In this document: positions 38,610 through 50,782 of the stretch, one piece after another
Numbering within the stretch: the first letter of the stretch is position 1
Layout: every line of letters starts with the position of its first letter
DNA from: Prunus persica
Lineage: Eukaryota > Streptophyta > Magnoliopsida > Rosales > Rosaceae
Assembly (NCBI RefSeq): GCF_000346465.2
Contig: NC_034014.1
Location: 3,893,385-3,957,384 of the forward strand
Length of the DNA stretch: 64,000 nucleotides
Direction: 5' to 3'
Position numbers and translations under genes: made by a program
Notes under the pieces: model-generated
What the model saw: only the letters and a program-made list of their open reading frames with translations
The model's database searches: none
Told to the model about the DNA's origin: nothing

Positions 38610-39120
38610 TTAATTTCAATTTAGTATCATGAAGTCTCACCTTAAGGCATGTATGTTTGTTCTCGCACTCTTAATTTTAACATGTATGTACCTTAATCTT
38701 TTTAATTTGTTGCAATTTGATTTCGCCGTTAACTTCATTGTCAAATTTTTTGTTAATTGCCTAGATAGCAGGCTTGGGTCCCACCTATTCACCTATTTCG
38801 ATGTCAGTTGAAGGTTATTTTCAGGCAAATGGTGTCTTTAGAGCGCATTGTTGTTAAAAAACTATGACACATTTTCTGCAAATTTGGGTGGGAAGACACC
38901 AATTGCTTGAAAATACCCTTCAACTGACATTGAAAGAAGCAAATAGGTGAGACCAGGCCTGCCACGTAGGTTATAAACCGAAATTTTTGACGGTTAAGTT
39001 AACGACGGAATCATATTGCAAAAATTAAAAATATTAGGGTACATATGCGTTACAATGGAGAATGCAGAAGCAAACATATATTCCTTAAAGGTGGGAGTTC
39101 AGGTACTAAATTGAAATTAA
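38610..39120. mobile_element. Foldback MITE of about 0.5 kb
   Basis: The left end TTAATTTCAATTTAGTA is matched exactly, inverted, by TACTAAATTGAAATTAA at the right end. Matching continues inward through the pairs CTCACCTTAAGG / CCTTAAAGGTGGGAG and TTCAACTGACAT / TGTCAGTTGAAGG. The whole segment is thus one imperfect inverted repeat. No coding frame. Confidence 0.75.
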
Positions 39121-42100
39121 TCATTTTCTTAACTATTAAAATAACTGCATTATGCATGTTCACATAAGAACTTTAATTTAAATACTTTTTTTTAATTATT
39201 AATTAAAAAACGAATATTCGTACTTGAGATCTCTTCTCAACACATATACCGACATTCGAGTAAAACAACATTAAAATCATTAACATACTTTTAGTTTAAT
39301 TGCAGCATGACATACTTTTAGTGTTCCCTGCATTGCATTGCACGCATGCAATTGAACATGAATAAACGAATCAATCAATCAATAAAGTTTTAGGATGTTG
39401 CAAAAACAAAACAATTAGGACGTTAGTCGGTGATTAGGTCGGCAAGTTCATGGCTAATTCTGGAACATGTTGATTACAAGACACTGGTGATTTGCAATTT
39501 TACCTTAAAGTTGAATCATATTGTCCCTCCCTTGTTTTCTTTTTTCTTATTGTTTGTCTCTCTAAAGCGAAAACCAAACTCATGTTTAAGCTGTAACAAC
39601 ATTTTTACATGTTGGCTTTTCTAGAACCTCTGCATCAAAATTCAAAAGCATGGACCACAAATTCAAGGGTGGTCATTTGCCTAGTAAGTTCAAGGACAAA
39701 TAGTTAGACCAATTCTCTTAATTAACGTTGTATTTTTTTAGTCTATGCCTCTAGTCTAGTCTCATTACTTACTTCATTTTTATGGTCAAACTTTGACTTT
39801 GCCTCAACAAAGAAAGGTTGCATATTACATTTCACATCATCTCCTTTTTGCTACAATTTTTTAATAATGTGGCAAATCTAGTCTTTATATTTTAATCCAC
39901 CTTTTGGGTTTTGAGTTAAACTCAAACTCGTATATGAGTTAGGGTTTGCGATAAAAAATTTAAATTATATGAACAAAAATGACTTTTTGCCTATTATTAA
40001 TATCATATTGTATACCAACTTCTGATCATACATTATAAATTTGACATCTAATTTCGTAGCATAATAAATGTGGTACAAGAGAAGTACCAATAATTTCTTC
40101 ACCCTACATTAAGTATGGCAATCATGGTCAATTTTTTAGGTCGGGCTGTGAACCTCAATGGCGGTATAAAAATACCTTAACATTTCATTTTCAACTCACT
40201 GCTGGAGACTGGCTTCATTTCCAACTCACTGTTGGAGACTGGCTTCATTTTCAAATTGGTAAACAAAATTTGGAGAAATAGACCAGACAACCAAGTTGGT
40301 GAACAAAATTTGTCTTCTGGAAATATTAATTCGAGTTTGAAGTTTCTAACATGAACCCTAGCCCCTAGGCATAGCTATACATACTATATTAATGCTTCAC
40401 CTACAAAGGCAGGTGCTATAATTGAACATACAACAAAGTCATGAAGCCTCTTAATATTTGGTTTATATTCAAAGTTCCAAACTTTTCAAACTCGTGTTGT
40501 TGGTGTTGCTCTTCTCAGTTTTATGGTTTTTTCAACGTTTTAATGATTTTTTTGGTTGGGCCAAACATTTACATTTATAAATTATAGTCTCCAACGCGTA
40601 TACTCCGCCACCGATGGCTTGACTGTAGATCGGTCTGGCTTAAAAAGAATAAAATCACAATCAATTCAATAAATCATGATATTTTCTTGCCAAATAACAA
40701 TATAACATATTAGAAGACTGTCTGAGCGGACGATATTGTAAACGGAGAGAAAAGTATGGATGAATAATAGAAAATACTAACAGGTGAGACAGTAATCTAG
40801 CAAAGGGAACATATTTTTGCAATCCCATTTACCAAAAGAAATAAATAATCCCAACGTGAAGACCGTACTCGTTATCTTTTTCTGGGAATGAGTGCGGCCA
40901 GACCTTGGCTTTAATATATTGTCATATATATCTCTCTTGTTTTATTTACTGTCCCAATTCATTTCCGTATGATTCCTTTATAATTTAGAAATTTAAAAAG
41001 AAAGGCTCTTGTTGTAAAAACAAAACAAAACAAAAGATAAAAATAAATTATTTTCATTTATGTTTTAGGATTAATTTTATATATTAAAATATTTGATGTA
41101 ATATAAATGCCCTTTTTCACGTTCTTTTTTGATCATGTCAATTAATTTTGAAGGAAGTTAAGGTTTCACCACAAAATCAATTGGCAATAGAAGGAATAAC
41201 CCAACTCTTTATAACCCTTGTTATTTTTCTCAACTTTCCAATGCAGGATATTTTCACCTTTACATTCTCACACGCCCCCTCACGTGTAGCGAATTTTCAA
41301 GCCTAACACATAGACAACATATATCCCAAAAGCAATTAGTAATGGAGAGTAGCCTAACTTCTTATAAGACCTTGTTATATTTCTCAACTTTTCAATGTGA
41401 GACATTTTCACCTTCACATTCTCATAAATCTCATTCAACTTTTCATCTTTTTTTAGTTGTTAGTTTAGGGAAGAAAGGCGAAAAGAGACGTAATGCCTTT
41501 TCTTTTTGTGTCTGCAAATGAAGAATGCCTGAAAAATATGCCTTTCCTTTATGCGATCTACAAAGTTTTTTTTTTTTTCAACGATCTACAATGAATATAT
41601 GGCTGAAACAATCAAGGGAAAGAAACTATGGCATTTTTATAAAAATTATACTTTTCCAACCTTTATTAATTAGTGTTTTTCTTCCCTATGTGACAAAGCA
41701 AGCATCTAAATATATTGTTTATCTCTCTAATTTTCATATTTGGGATCATATCCTCCTTATCTCTGGGATTTCAAGTTTTAATTTTGGTAGATGGGGCCTG
41801 AATGTTTTTGGGATTCTGACATGCAGTTTTCTTTTCTCAGCGAAAAAACAACGAACCAGCCTTTTTAATAAATCAAGTGTCAGTGTCAATACAAAATTCA
41901 TAATTTCATATCTTTATCTTTATTAGTTTTCATTGCATCTGATCTGATTAACAAGAAGCCTTCTTATCACAAGCAGCATCTCCCATCGAGATTTCAAATG
42001 TTATATTAATGCATAGCATACATCAAAATTTATTCCGTAATGCGATGGCACGTACCACATCATTTGATAATTAAAATTTGTTAATATTCGCAAAGCTAAG

Positions 42101-43234
42101 AATGTGACAGATTTGTGTTAATAAGTTGCTTGCCCTATCAGCTGACTCGAATTACAAAAGTCATAGGAAAGACTATGTATTCAATACTAGTTTGTGGATG
42201 AGACAAGCGTGATTCGATACATTTTTCATTTTTCATACTTTCGGTTGCTCCGAGTGGCCAATCACTTTCTGCCAAGTGGGTTCTGTAAAATGCCTGAGAG
42301 CCATAAAACTGCAGGCCAAGAAACATACTGGAAGGTGAAGCAAGGCATGTCCAAGTTTCCATACCCTCTTCTCTTTAGAAAGATGCAAAGGTTCTTCTTG
42401 GGGCGGGCAGCCAATTAAAAAAAGTTATTCTTTAACTAATATCTTCTGAATATCTGTCTTTTTTTATTTATTTATACAAATCATGGCCTTTTATTTATGG
42501 GCCACAGTTTTTTTACCATATTCATCCAACCCTATTGCTCATATATATATATATATATAAATAATAGCAAAGTATATCCAACCCCCATTCCCCATTACCA
42601 ACTGCAGAGAATTTTCAAAGCAGACCAGTGGGATTGGTATTTTCTTGACAGGCCTTTTTCATAGAAATGTTCAATGTTTGTTTTTTAGTATTTGTCATTC
42701 AAAGGAAGAAGGAAAAAAAAAGAAGAAGAAAAGAAGAAAAATGTTTCACATTCATTTCATGCCCCTTTATGCAATAGTAAGTGAACAGCAATTAAATGCT
42801 TCTGAATCCTGCGGTCTTGGTCCTCTGTTGTCATTGGCCACACTTCCCTGGCCAAATGCAATCAGACCAAGTTGGTGTGTGGACAAGTAGTCCTCCACAG
42901 CTGGCCTTGAGGCTTGGTGGAGGGCTTTGCTTTGCACATGGCCGGCTGGTGTTCAATCTTAGAGGTAACATTTGGCCAAAAAGGCCACAACTTGTGACCA
43001 AAGGTCAAGTAAATTTGTTAGATTTGATGGGCATTTGATACTGTGTCTCTGAATTTTTCTTTTTTCTTTTTTCTTTGGCGTCACAAAAAACTCTCAATGG
43101 ATGCACTAATCCATGACCAGGCAGAGAGATTTGTGTGTCTGTGTGGTACGGTGTACCGTTGCACGGTGCACGCTCTTTCTTTCTCTCTCTCTCTCTCTTT
43201 CTTTCTCTCTCTCCTTCTCTCTCTGCTTTACGCT
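39121..43234. other. Intergenic region before the first FAD3 gene
   Basis: About 4 kb with no gene that I can support. It includes a 2-copy direct repeat near 40188-40245 (CAACTCACTG-x-TGGAGACTGG) and a (TA)n run at 42541-42559. The open frames at 41525-41926 and 42796-43038 lack protein-like features. The last few hundred bases contain the FAD3 promoter, with a CT-rich tract at 43183-43224 just upstream of the TATA box. Confidence 0.55.
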
Positions 43235-43242
43235 TATAAATA
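43235..43242 (+). promoter_or_regulatory. TATA box of the first FAD3 gene
   Basis: TATAAATA directly after a pyrimidine (CT) tract, 129 bp before the start codon. Confidence 0.6.
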
Positions 43243-43363
43243 TTAACATTCTGACCTTAACCTTACTGCCTACAGCAGCCCTCTTGTCCGCTTCTCAGTG
43301 GATACAGAGATTTTTTAGGAGCAGCGGTTATTCCTCCATTGAAGGAATCTACTTTTAGCTACA

Positions 43364-45426
43364 ATGGTGGAGGCTCAGAGCAAACCCATGAATGGGGTTA
43401 ATGGGATCCATAACCACAACAAACAAGATGAAGCTGATTTTGACCCAAGTGCCCCTCCTCCCTTTAAGATAGCTGAGATCCGTGCTGCCATTCCCAAACA
43501 CTGTTGGGTCAAGAATCCATGGAGGTCTATGAGTTATGTCTTCAGGGATTTGTTTGTGATATTTGCAATGGCATCTGCTGCCATTTACTTGGAAAGTTGG
43601 TATCTTTGGCCAGTTTACTGGGCTGCTCAAGGAACCATGTTCTGGGCTCTGTTTGTTCTTGGACATGATTGGTAATTATATCACTTTCTCGCATCTACAT
43701 TTTTTTACGTTTTTTCTTGCTTGTTATAATTTGGCATGAACTTTGGGTACCAGGTTGTGTATGTATATATGTTCTCTGTTTCTAATGTAATTTGTTTTCG
43801 ATTGAATAGTGGCCATGGGAGCTTTTCAGATAGTCGAACGCTGAACAGTGTTGTGGGGCATATATTGCATTCTGCAATTCTTGTACCTTATAATGGCTGG
43901 TGGGTTCCTCACAAACTTCTTTGCATCCATACATCAAATGATTTTTTTTTCCTTCTCCGTTTGAGCTCATATTATTAAATATCTTTAGATTGTCTTTTGA
44001 AAATGTTGTTGATGTGTGTGATTTCTACAGGAGAATCAGCCACAGAACTCACCATCAGAACCATGGACATGTTGAGAATGATGAGTCTTGGGTTCCTGTA
44101 AGTGCTTCACTTAATTCACACTGCTCCTTCCATTTTTAATTTTGATTTTATTTTTATTAGTCGCAATGCTAGCTCTTAACTTTGCATTAATGTAAGAACT
44201 AGTTCTGATGTTTTAATTAGTGGTTAACATGTTTGTGTTTTGCTATCTTTGCTAGCTGACTGAGAAGGTTTATTCAAGTTTGCATGAAAGTACAAGAAAA
44301 TTCAGATTCAGAGTGCCATACCCCATCTTTGCATACCCTTTCTATCTGGTGAGAAAACCCATCTTTTATTGAACATATGTCTTCATGCTTAGATTCAAAA
44401 CTGAGAGTTTCTGATGGTTCATGAAGCCTAAGGTTTGCTTCTTTTTTTTCTGCTGGGTTGCCTTTCAGTGGACTAGAAGTCCAGGAAAGCAAGGTTCTCA
44501 TTTCAATCCTTACAGTGACTTGTTTGCCCCAAATGAAAGGAAAGATGTGATAACTTCAACTGTTTGCTGGACAATGATGGTTGCCCTGCTCCTCTATCTG
44601 TCCTATGTAGTAGGCCCTGTCCAAATCCTCAAGCTCTACTGTGTCCCTTACTGGGTGAGCTCAATTTTAAAATCTTCATGATAATTACAGCACCTGCAGA
44701 CAGTTCATTTTTCCTAATTTTATACTTTTACTTGCAGATTTTCATAATGTGGATTGATTTGGTCACCTATTTGCATCACCATGGTTACGATCAAAAACTT
44801 CCCTGGTACCGTGGCAAGGTAAAATGATACATGGAACTCAACTATATTGATACTTGGATGTTAATTCACATGCTGCAAGTGAAGAACTATTGTACTTAAA
44901 ATTTGGAGATGTTATCAGAAGGGTTAATGAAATAAGAAGCTTTTTGTCCTCTCATGGTTTTCATTATGCAGGAATGGAGTTATCTACGGGGAGGCCTCAC
45001 AACCGTTGATCGTGATTATGGAATGTTCAATAACATCCACCATGACATTGGCACTCATGTGATACATCATCTCTTCCCTCAAATCCCACACTATCACCTA
45101 GTGGAAGCTGTATGTTACTAACCTGTTCTTCCTTAGACAAATTTATCACTTGTTCAGAATTTACAATTGCAATCTATTAGCTAGCAGTAATTGATGGTAA
45201 TTCTAATGCTGCCATTCACATGCTTATATTGCAGACCAAGGCAGCCAAGCCAGTTCTGGGAAAGTACTATCGGGAGCCAAAGAAATCTGGACCATTTCCG
45301 GTTCACTTGATCGATAATCTAATGACAAGCATGAGCAATGATCACTATGTTAGTGACACTGGAGACGTTGTATACTATCAGACTGACCCCAAGCTTTTCA
45401 AAAGTCTTAAGAGCAAGTCTAGTTGA
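43364..45426 (+). CDS. FAD3: Omega-3 fatty acid desaturase, endoplasmic reticulum (copy 1)
   Basis: Eight exons: 43364-43671, 43810-43899, 44031-44097, 44256-44348, 44469-44654, 44738-44818, 44972-45109 and 45235-45426. They sum to 1155 nt (384 aa). This di-iron membrane enzyme converts linoleate to alpha-linolenate on phosphatidylcholine in the ER. The three His boxes are HDCGH (101-105), HRTHH (137-141) and HVIHH (304-308). There is no plastid presequence (the protein starts [11 protein letters not shown] and reaches the conserved [10 protein letters not shown] by residue 24), which separates it from FAD7/8. The C-terminal KSKSS fits the dilysine ER-retrieval pattern. Intron 1 splits the Cys codon of the first His box. 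A second, shorter paralog lies 10 kb downstream in the same direction. Confidence 0.96.
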
Positions 45427-45752
45427 TTTTGTTTTTTGGTTAGCTCAATTGAGATGGCAGGGATGAATTGTTTTCTGTATTGCATTATCTGCTGAAAAAC
45501 CTTGAGAAGGATAGCTGTATTTGATGATTTGTTAGTTTCTAGCAAATAAACATGTTTTTGTCAATTTTGTTTTGAGGATTTTGTTCTAGCTTCTTAGTTT
45601 TTGACAACGGAAATCTATAGAGGTAGATGAAGTGGCTACAGGATAACAATTTATATCTTATGCAAACACTTAAATTGCATTAGCCCCCTAAGGCTAAAGC
45701 CTAAAGCCTAAAATCTTCATATCAAATTTCAGAGTTATGAATAAGCATGGAT

Positions 45753-45908
45753 GATGCCAACGGGGTTGGAGTCTTAACTCAGTGGAAAATGGCATTGAGC
45801 TTGACTTGCAGACAAGAGGTTTCAAGTTTGAACCCTCATGCATCATAGTTGTGTGTGTGAGAAATCTCCATCCCTTATACTTTAGACTTTCGCTTATACT
45901 AAAAAAAA
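45753..45908 (+). mobile_element. tRNA-derived SINE with 16-bp target-site duplication
   Basis: The 156-bp element carries A-box-like TTAACTCAGTGGAAAATGG and B-box-like AAGTTTGAACCC, then TTTCGCTTATAC and an A tail. It is flanked by ATGAATAAGCATGGAT at 45737-45752 and 45909-45924, an exact 16-bp duplication as left by LINE-type machinery. It lies 330 bp beyond the first FAD3 stop codon. A relative sits in intron 1 of the second FAD3 (about 56210-56352). Confidence 0.85.
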
Positions 45909-46382
45909 ATGAATAAGCATGGATACCTTGAGATCAATAAGTCCTGAGTCTAGGTTGAGCTGGGCTGGGCTGGGCTAGGTTGGATCAAGAATTGGTGATT
46001 CATAATGTTATTGGCACACAAGCGCGTAGATAGAGTAATAAAAGAATGAAAAGTCTTCAGAATGATCGTATTTCTTATATATTTGAAATGAACACATTTT
46101 TAATAAGATTAAACGGGTAGATTCAATTAATGAATAATAAATTATGATAAATTAAAAATATGAGGCTCTTGGACTCTTTGGATTTCAAAATGATAATAGA
46201 ATGAATTAGAATCACGGTTAGAATCATAAGCTGCGTTTGGTGGGTCAAACTGGACTGGTTAGAATTGGGCTTAAAATATTGAACTGGGCTGGATTTTAAG
46301 TCCTATGAGTTATTTGGTAGAGCACTAGACTGATCCAGTCCGTTGTTTGGTACAAGGCCGATCTGGTCAACATTAGACTTCC

Positions 46383-46385
<3 letters not shown>

Positions 46386-46424
<39 letters not shown>
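46386..46424. repeat. (TA)n microsatellite
   Basis: An almost pure TA run of about 38 bases. Confidence 0.9.
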
Positions 46425-46432
<8 letters not shown>

Positions 46433-46609
46433 AACTAATATGACTGTTTATTAGATTAATATCAGTTTTTTTTTATTAAAAAAAAAATGCATACACAATT
46501 AAAGAAATTATGAACAATCCTAAACACAAAATATATTTATAAAGCAGAATTTAATGCATTAATAATAACCACAAAAATTCTCTTAAATACATTCATATGA
46601 TCCACAAAT

Positions 46610-48030
46610 ACTTATGTTGCTTTATTTTTCATCCACTCATTAAACATCTTATTAGCCAAATTATCCCTCCATGCAGACCATTGATAGGATGAGGCAATGG
46701 TATCAATAGTGTCATGATCTACATTGTTCTCATTGAGGGGATCATAATGGATTTCTTACTCCATTAAATCTATAGACATTTCCCTCCTAATTAAGTTGTG
46801 TAAAAGACAACAAACCGTTATTATTCGGCATTGTGTTTGTATTTGATAGAACGATGGACTCCTGAAGATTGCCCAACGAATCTTAAGAAGTCCAAAACAA
46901 CGTTCCATCATGCTTCTTGTTGATGCATGCTTCATGTTAAAGTATTCTTGATGGTTCAATGGTGCACATCCTTCTCCCCATTCTAATAAGCGATATAGCG
47001 TGCCTCTATAAGGAGTGAGAAACCCATCACAATTTGTGTAACCCCAACATCCACAAGGTAATAAAAACCTAAACAATATATAAAAATAAAAGCAAATTTT
47101 TTTTTTTTAAAAAAAAAAGATCCACAAGGTAGTAATAACCTATTTTACGTTGTATCTACATTAATCTTACCTATTGGATAACCCATGTGGCCTAGATATC
47201 GCATCTCGAAATACTCTAGAGTCGGATGTTAAACCCTCCCAACCCGGTAAGACAAATATAAACCTCATATCTCGAGAACAAACTCCTAATACATTAGTGG
47301 CAGTGCCACATTTTCTTGTTCAATATCTTGGCTTGTCAACATCGAGCTCATGTCCCATCTAAAGGACCCAAGCAATTCTATATAAACAAAACATAGATAT
47401 TTCAAGTAATGGAACAAAATTCCATATAAACATACAAACAAAACTAGTTCGCAATTAACACTTGAATATGAATATATAAACATAGCTCAAACCATTTCCA
47501 TATTTCTCTCAGTGCAATCATTAGGCACATGATCTGACACTCTTAATAAAATCTAATGTAGCCTCAGGACAACATTTAGAACTAAATTGAAGTACTTACT
47601 CACCGTCTCACCAGATCTACTGAACATATCATGAACCGTATGATTTTTATATGATGGGCAAGAATATATGAAAACATACAAACTTGCTCCTCAATGACCA
47701 CCGAACCATACATCTTCAACCTTCCATGAGTACAAAGTAATTCGCACAACATGCCAAATGTTTTTCTATTCATTCGAAGTTCATTCACACACGTGATATC
47801 ACTATGTCCTATAAATCTATCTAGAACACTCAAACAAGTCTCATACTTAATAAAAGTTCGGTTCTTAAGAGAGTACTTTTCATAGTACCATGTTGTCAAA
47901 GCATATATGACAGTTACTAACATCATGGATGCATACAAACGTTGTTTCTCTAACTCTATTGCAACTAGAGTTGTCATAATCTTCCTCTTTTTCTTTTTCT
48001 TTTTATCCATGTCTATCATGCCATTAATAA
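46610..48030 (-). pseudogene. Degenerate PIF/Harbinger (HARBI1-like) transposase
   Basis: Read on the minus strand, pieces follow family order. First an N-terminal part (RMNRKTFGMLCELLCTHG, then EEQVCMFSYILAHH) at about 47640-47830. Then DKPRY and [20 protein letters not shown] with [15 protein letters not shown] at about 47180-47350. Then GYTNCDGFLTPYRG, ERCFGLLKIRWAI and CCLLHNLIRRE at about 46760-47050, and a C-terminal WSAWRDNLANKMFNEW piece near 46620-46680. The DDE4 superfamily catalytic region is thus present, but stops and frame changes break it, particularly between 47280 and 47640. A possible intron donor (SNR|GTAAG) occurs near 47177. No clear terminal repeats were found, so the parent element's ends are unknown. 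Confidence 0.75.
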
Positions 48031-48454
48031 TATTGGCAAGAACAAAATCATAATCTGTGACTTTATTTTTCATACTCGAACATAAACCGATTCTCACATT
48101 ATATGAAACAACACGGAAATGGATTATCACTAGGCAGATTAACAAACAAGTTTCACCCAAATTCATTTCATCAGAAAGACAGTATACTTTAAGCACCCAC
48201 CTAAGACATTTCATATACACTGATATTTTAGGCTTTTTACTCTTCCAATAGACAAAGCTTCACAGTCAGTAGTTGATAGCAAAACTGTGAATCAGATCTA
48301 ACATAAATAACTCCAACATAATTTATTTACGAGGCTCAAGAAGCTTCAGGAGCTGCAACAAATTGAAATATACTCATTTGGTCGAAAACAAAAGTTTAAT
48401 GGTGATTTTAAAATAATGGGAAACTCAAAACAGTAGGCAAAACAAAAGTTTATC

Positions 48455-50235
48455 CTCCTTTGGATAAATGAATTGAAAATTACATAGAATTTTAAAATGA
48501 CAGAATTTAGATTTCTATCATTTCAATTTTTGGCAAAAAAAAATTTCAGTGTTTGGATTTGTTTGTTGAATTTTGTAAATGACATAATTTTGTAAATGAC
48601 ACTATGGAAATTATGAAATGACTCCTATTTTGGTGGAAATTAAACTCGGAAATTTGATGCTCTAATTTCCACGCTTTTTCTGCATGTCATTTAATAAATT
48701 CCTTGCTTAAGTTGATATCCCAAGCTGGGCCCAAATATATTTTCGGCCCAGTACAACACCAAGCGAAAAATCCTTATTTAAGCAACATGTCACGCTATAA
48801 GTTTAAGTGGGCCCAAGCCACACGAATGTCTGGGGCTTGCTGAGCGGGTTGTGGTATGGATGGTTACGAGCATTCACGAGGACCATTGATGGGCCAAGAA
48901 GTGGAAGTTTTGGGCTGCTTGGGAGCACCAAAATTCGAGTCCATTTCTTGAGCCCAAACATATGAGTAAGCATGAGAGAAAAGGAGTGGCCTAATAGCTT
49001 AGGAAAATATCAAATGACTTGCAAACACTTGGAGAAATCTCACATCAGCCAAAATATCCAACACCTTGATCAAATAGGCTGTTTCCAACAGCTGAGCAAA
49101 CTCACAGGCCGCTGGAAACAAAATACCAATAGTCCAACCCAGCATCGTGGAAAATATCCAGCATATCTGTCAAAACCATCAAAACCAAGCAAACCCATGT
49201 GCTAATCCCCTTTTTTGACTAGCACCCTTACCCATTCTTTCCTCTTCAAGCTTTGGTAAGAAAACAAGAAACAAAAGTGGGTGGCTCCTCACCCACATGG
49301 AGAAGTCCAGCTGCATGAGGACCTTGGAACTCCAAAAAGCTTCATGCCTACATGCTCAGGCTAGGGAAGTTTCACCAAATAAGATGGAATGGAAGAAAGT
49401 GAAGGAAAATGGGAGAGGGTGGCTTGATAAAATTAAGGTTTTCAGTGCCTATAAAAGGAGCCACTTTCTACCCAGCAAAAACAACTCACCTTGGATGTTG
49501 CAAGCCTCCCAGCAACCATGAGAGTTCATCAAAGGCAAGCATCCCCTCTGGAACCCTTCAATTTCATGCTTTGTTCTTCCATCTTCCTCATTTCTCTCTC
49601 TCAAAACCCACATCTAGAGAGAGCAAGCATCATCTCTTATTTCTGGAACCCTTCGATTTTAAGCCTTGTTCTTCCATTGCTTCCCATTTTCTCTTTTGTC
49701 AAATCACCTAGGAGCTTGATGAAGCTTTCGTCAAGCTACTGGAAATATGCTAAAGCCACCCCTGTTTCCATCTTCTTCCTCTCTTTCCATAAACACACAT
49801 CCAGAGAGCAATCATCATCTCTCACCCCTGCAATTTCGAGCCATATTCCTATCATCTTCTCTTCTGGAAATCGCAGCTCTTTCTCTCTCTCATGCTAAAC
49901 TCATGAATGTTCAGCTCACATGCCACAAGCTTCTCAAGTCAAGCCAAGAATTTATCTGTAAGCGACTGTTGGTTTCATTGGTGAAGAAGACCAATGTGTT
50001 TCCTAAGGCTCAGCTACCCTTTCGAAACACTATTGGGGTCTGATCCTTGAACTCAGACTCAAGGGGTAATTTCATACATATTTCTCTTTTCAGCAGCCCA
50101 AGTCCATTCGTCAGACTGCTGGAATAAAAAGACCCCTACAGTTGACAAACAATGGAATTGTCAATTTCTCCTCTTAAATCTCAACTTTTAGTTAAATTCT
50201 GAATTATTTTCCCCCATCCAAACGGAGGGAAGGAT
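48455..50235 (+). mobile_element. MITE split by a solo-LTR-like insertion
   Basis: The outer ends are CCTCCTTTGGAT (left) and ATCCAAACGGAGG (right), inverted copies of each other. The two halves (48455-48715 and 50141-50235) join to match the uninterrupted relative at 31250-31425 (minus strand). The 5 bases GTTGA occur at both edges of the intervening segment but once at the corresponding place in the relative (as GTTGC), which identifies the segment between as a later insertion. Confidence 0.7.
48716..50140 (+). mobile_element. Solo-LTR-like insertion (1425 bp)
   Basis: It is bounded by 5-bp duplications GTTGA (48711-48715 and 50141-50145). It starts TATCCCAAGCTGGGCCC and ends AAAGACCCCTACA. 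Inside is a good promoter signal, CCTATAAAAGGAGCC at about 49448, as expected at the U3/R border of a long terminal repeat. No gag-pol coding is present. The first two bases are not the usual TG, so the exact boundary or class is uncertain. The overlapping open frames at 49297-50043 are low in complexity and are taken as noncoding. Confidence 0.6.
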
Positions 50236-50782
50236 TTTTAATGGGCAAAATAGAAAGGCACCGATCAAAAGAGTTTCCGATTGCAATAACAAAATGAATC
50301 AACTCAAATCCTTCGTAGAGAAAGTAATCAAATTACAAACACAGCCAGACAGCTCATACATATGAGATGCAGAGAGAAGTGAGACTTTGTCTATCCTGCT
50401 GAGTATAGACTTTGTTTATAAATATTGAAATGCAATAGATAATCACAAAAATAACTGAGAATGCGGTGGCATCAAAATATCCCTCTAACTGCTACCAAAT
50501 CTAATGCCAACTTTCTAACAAGCAAGATCATTTTGATATCATTGAAGAACACGAGAGACATCCACCAATTAGTAAAGTTAATTACCTTATCAATGCACCA
50601 AGAATCAGAGGAATGATAGCAATTTGAAAGGTCTACCAACAATCAGTAATTGCTGCAGCAATGAAAACACTTGTTGTAGCACTTGTTCCCAACTGACTAA
50701 CTAGGACAATAAATGGAAAAAACCCATGCTAGCCAAATGAAAATGCATCCTAATCAAAATCTGCAGAAACCTAGAGCACTGA

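Noticed and set aside
43891..43899. Asn in place of a His in the PYHGW-type motif of FAD3 copy 1
   Set aside because: It is outside the three His boxes and, as far as I recall, PYNGW also occurs in other plant FAD3 proteins, so I do not count it as a defect.
46200..48700. Attempt to delimit the PIF transposase element by terminal repeats
   Set aside because: GCGTTTGGTGGG near 46233 looked like a terminus, but no inverted partner was found to the right, so no boundaries are claimed.
49297..50043. Three overlapping plus-strand frames (74-135 aa)
   Set aside because: They lie inside the solo-LTR-like insertion downstream of its TATA box, are Ser/Leu-rich and overlap each other; no domain is visible.
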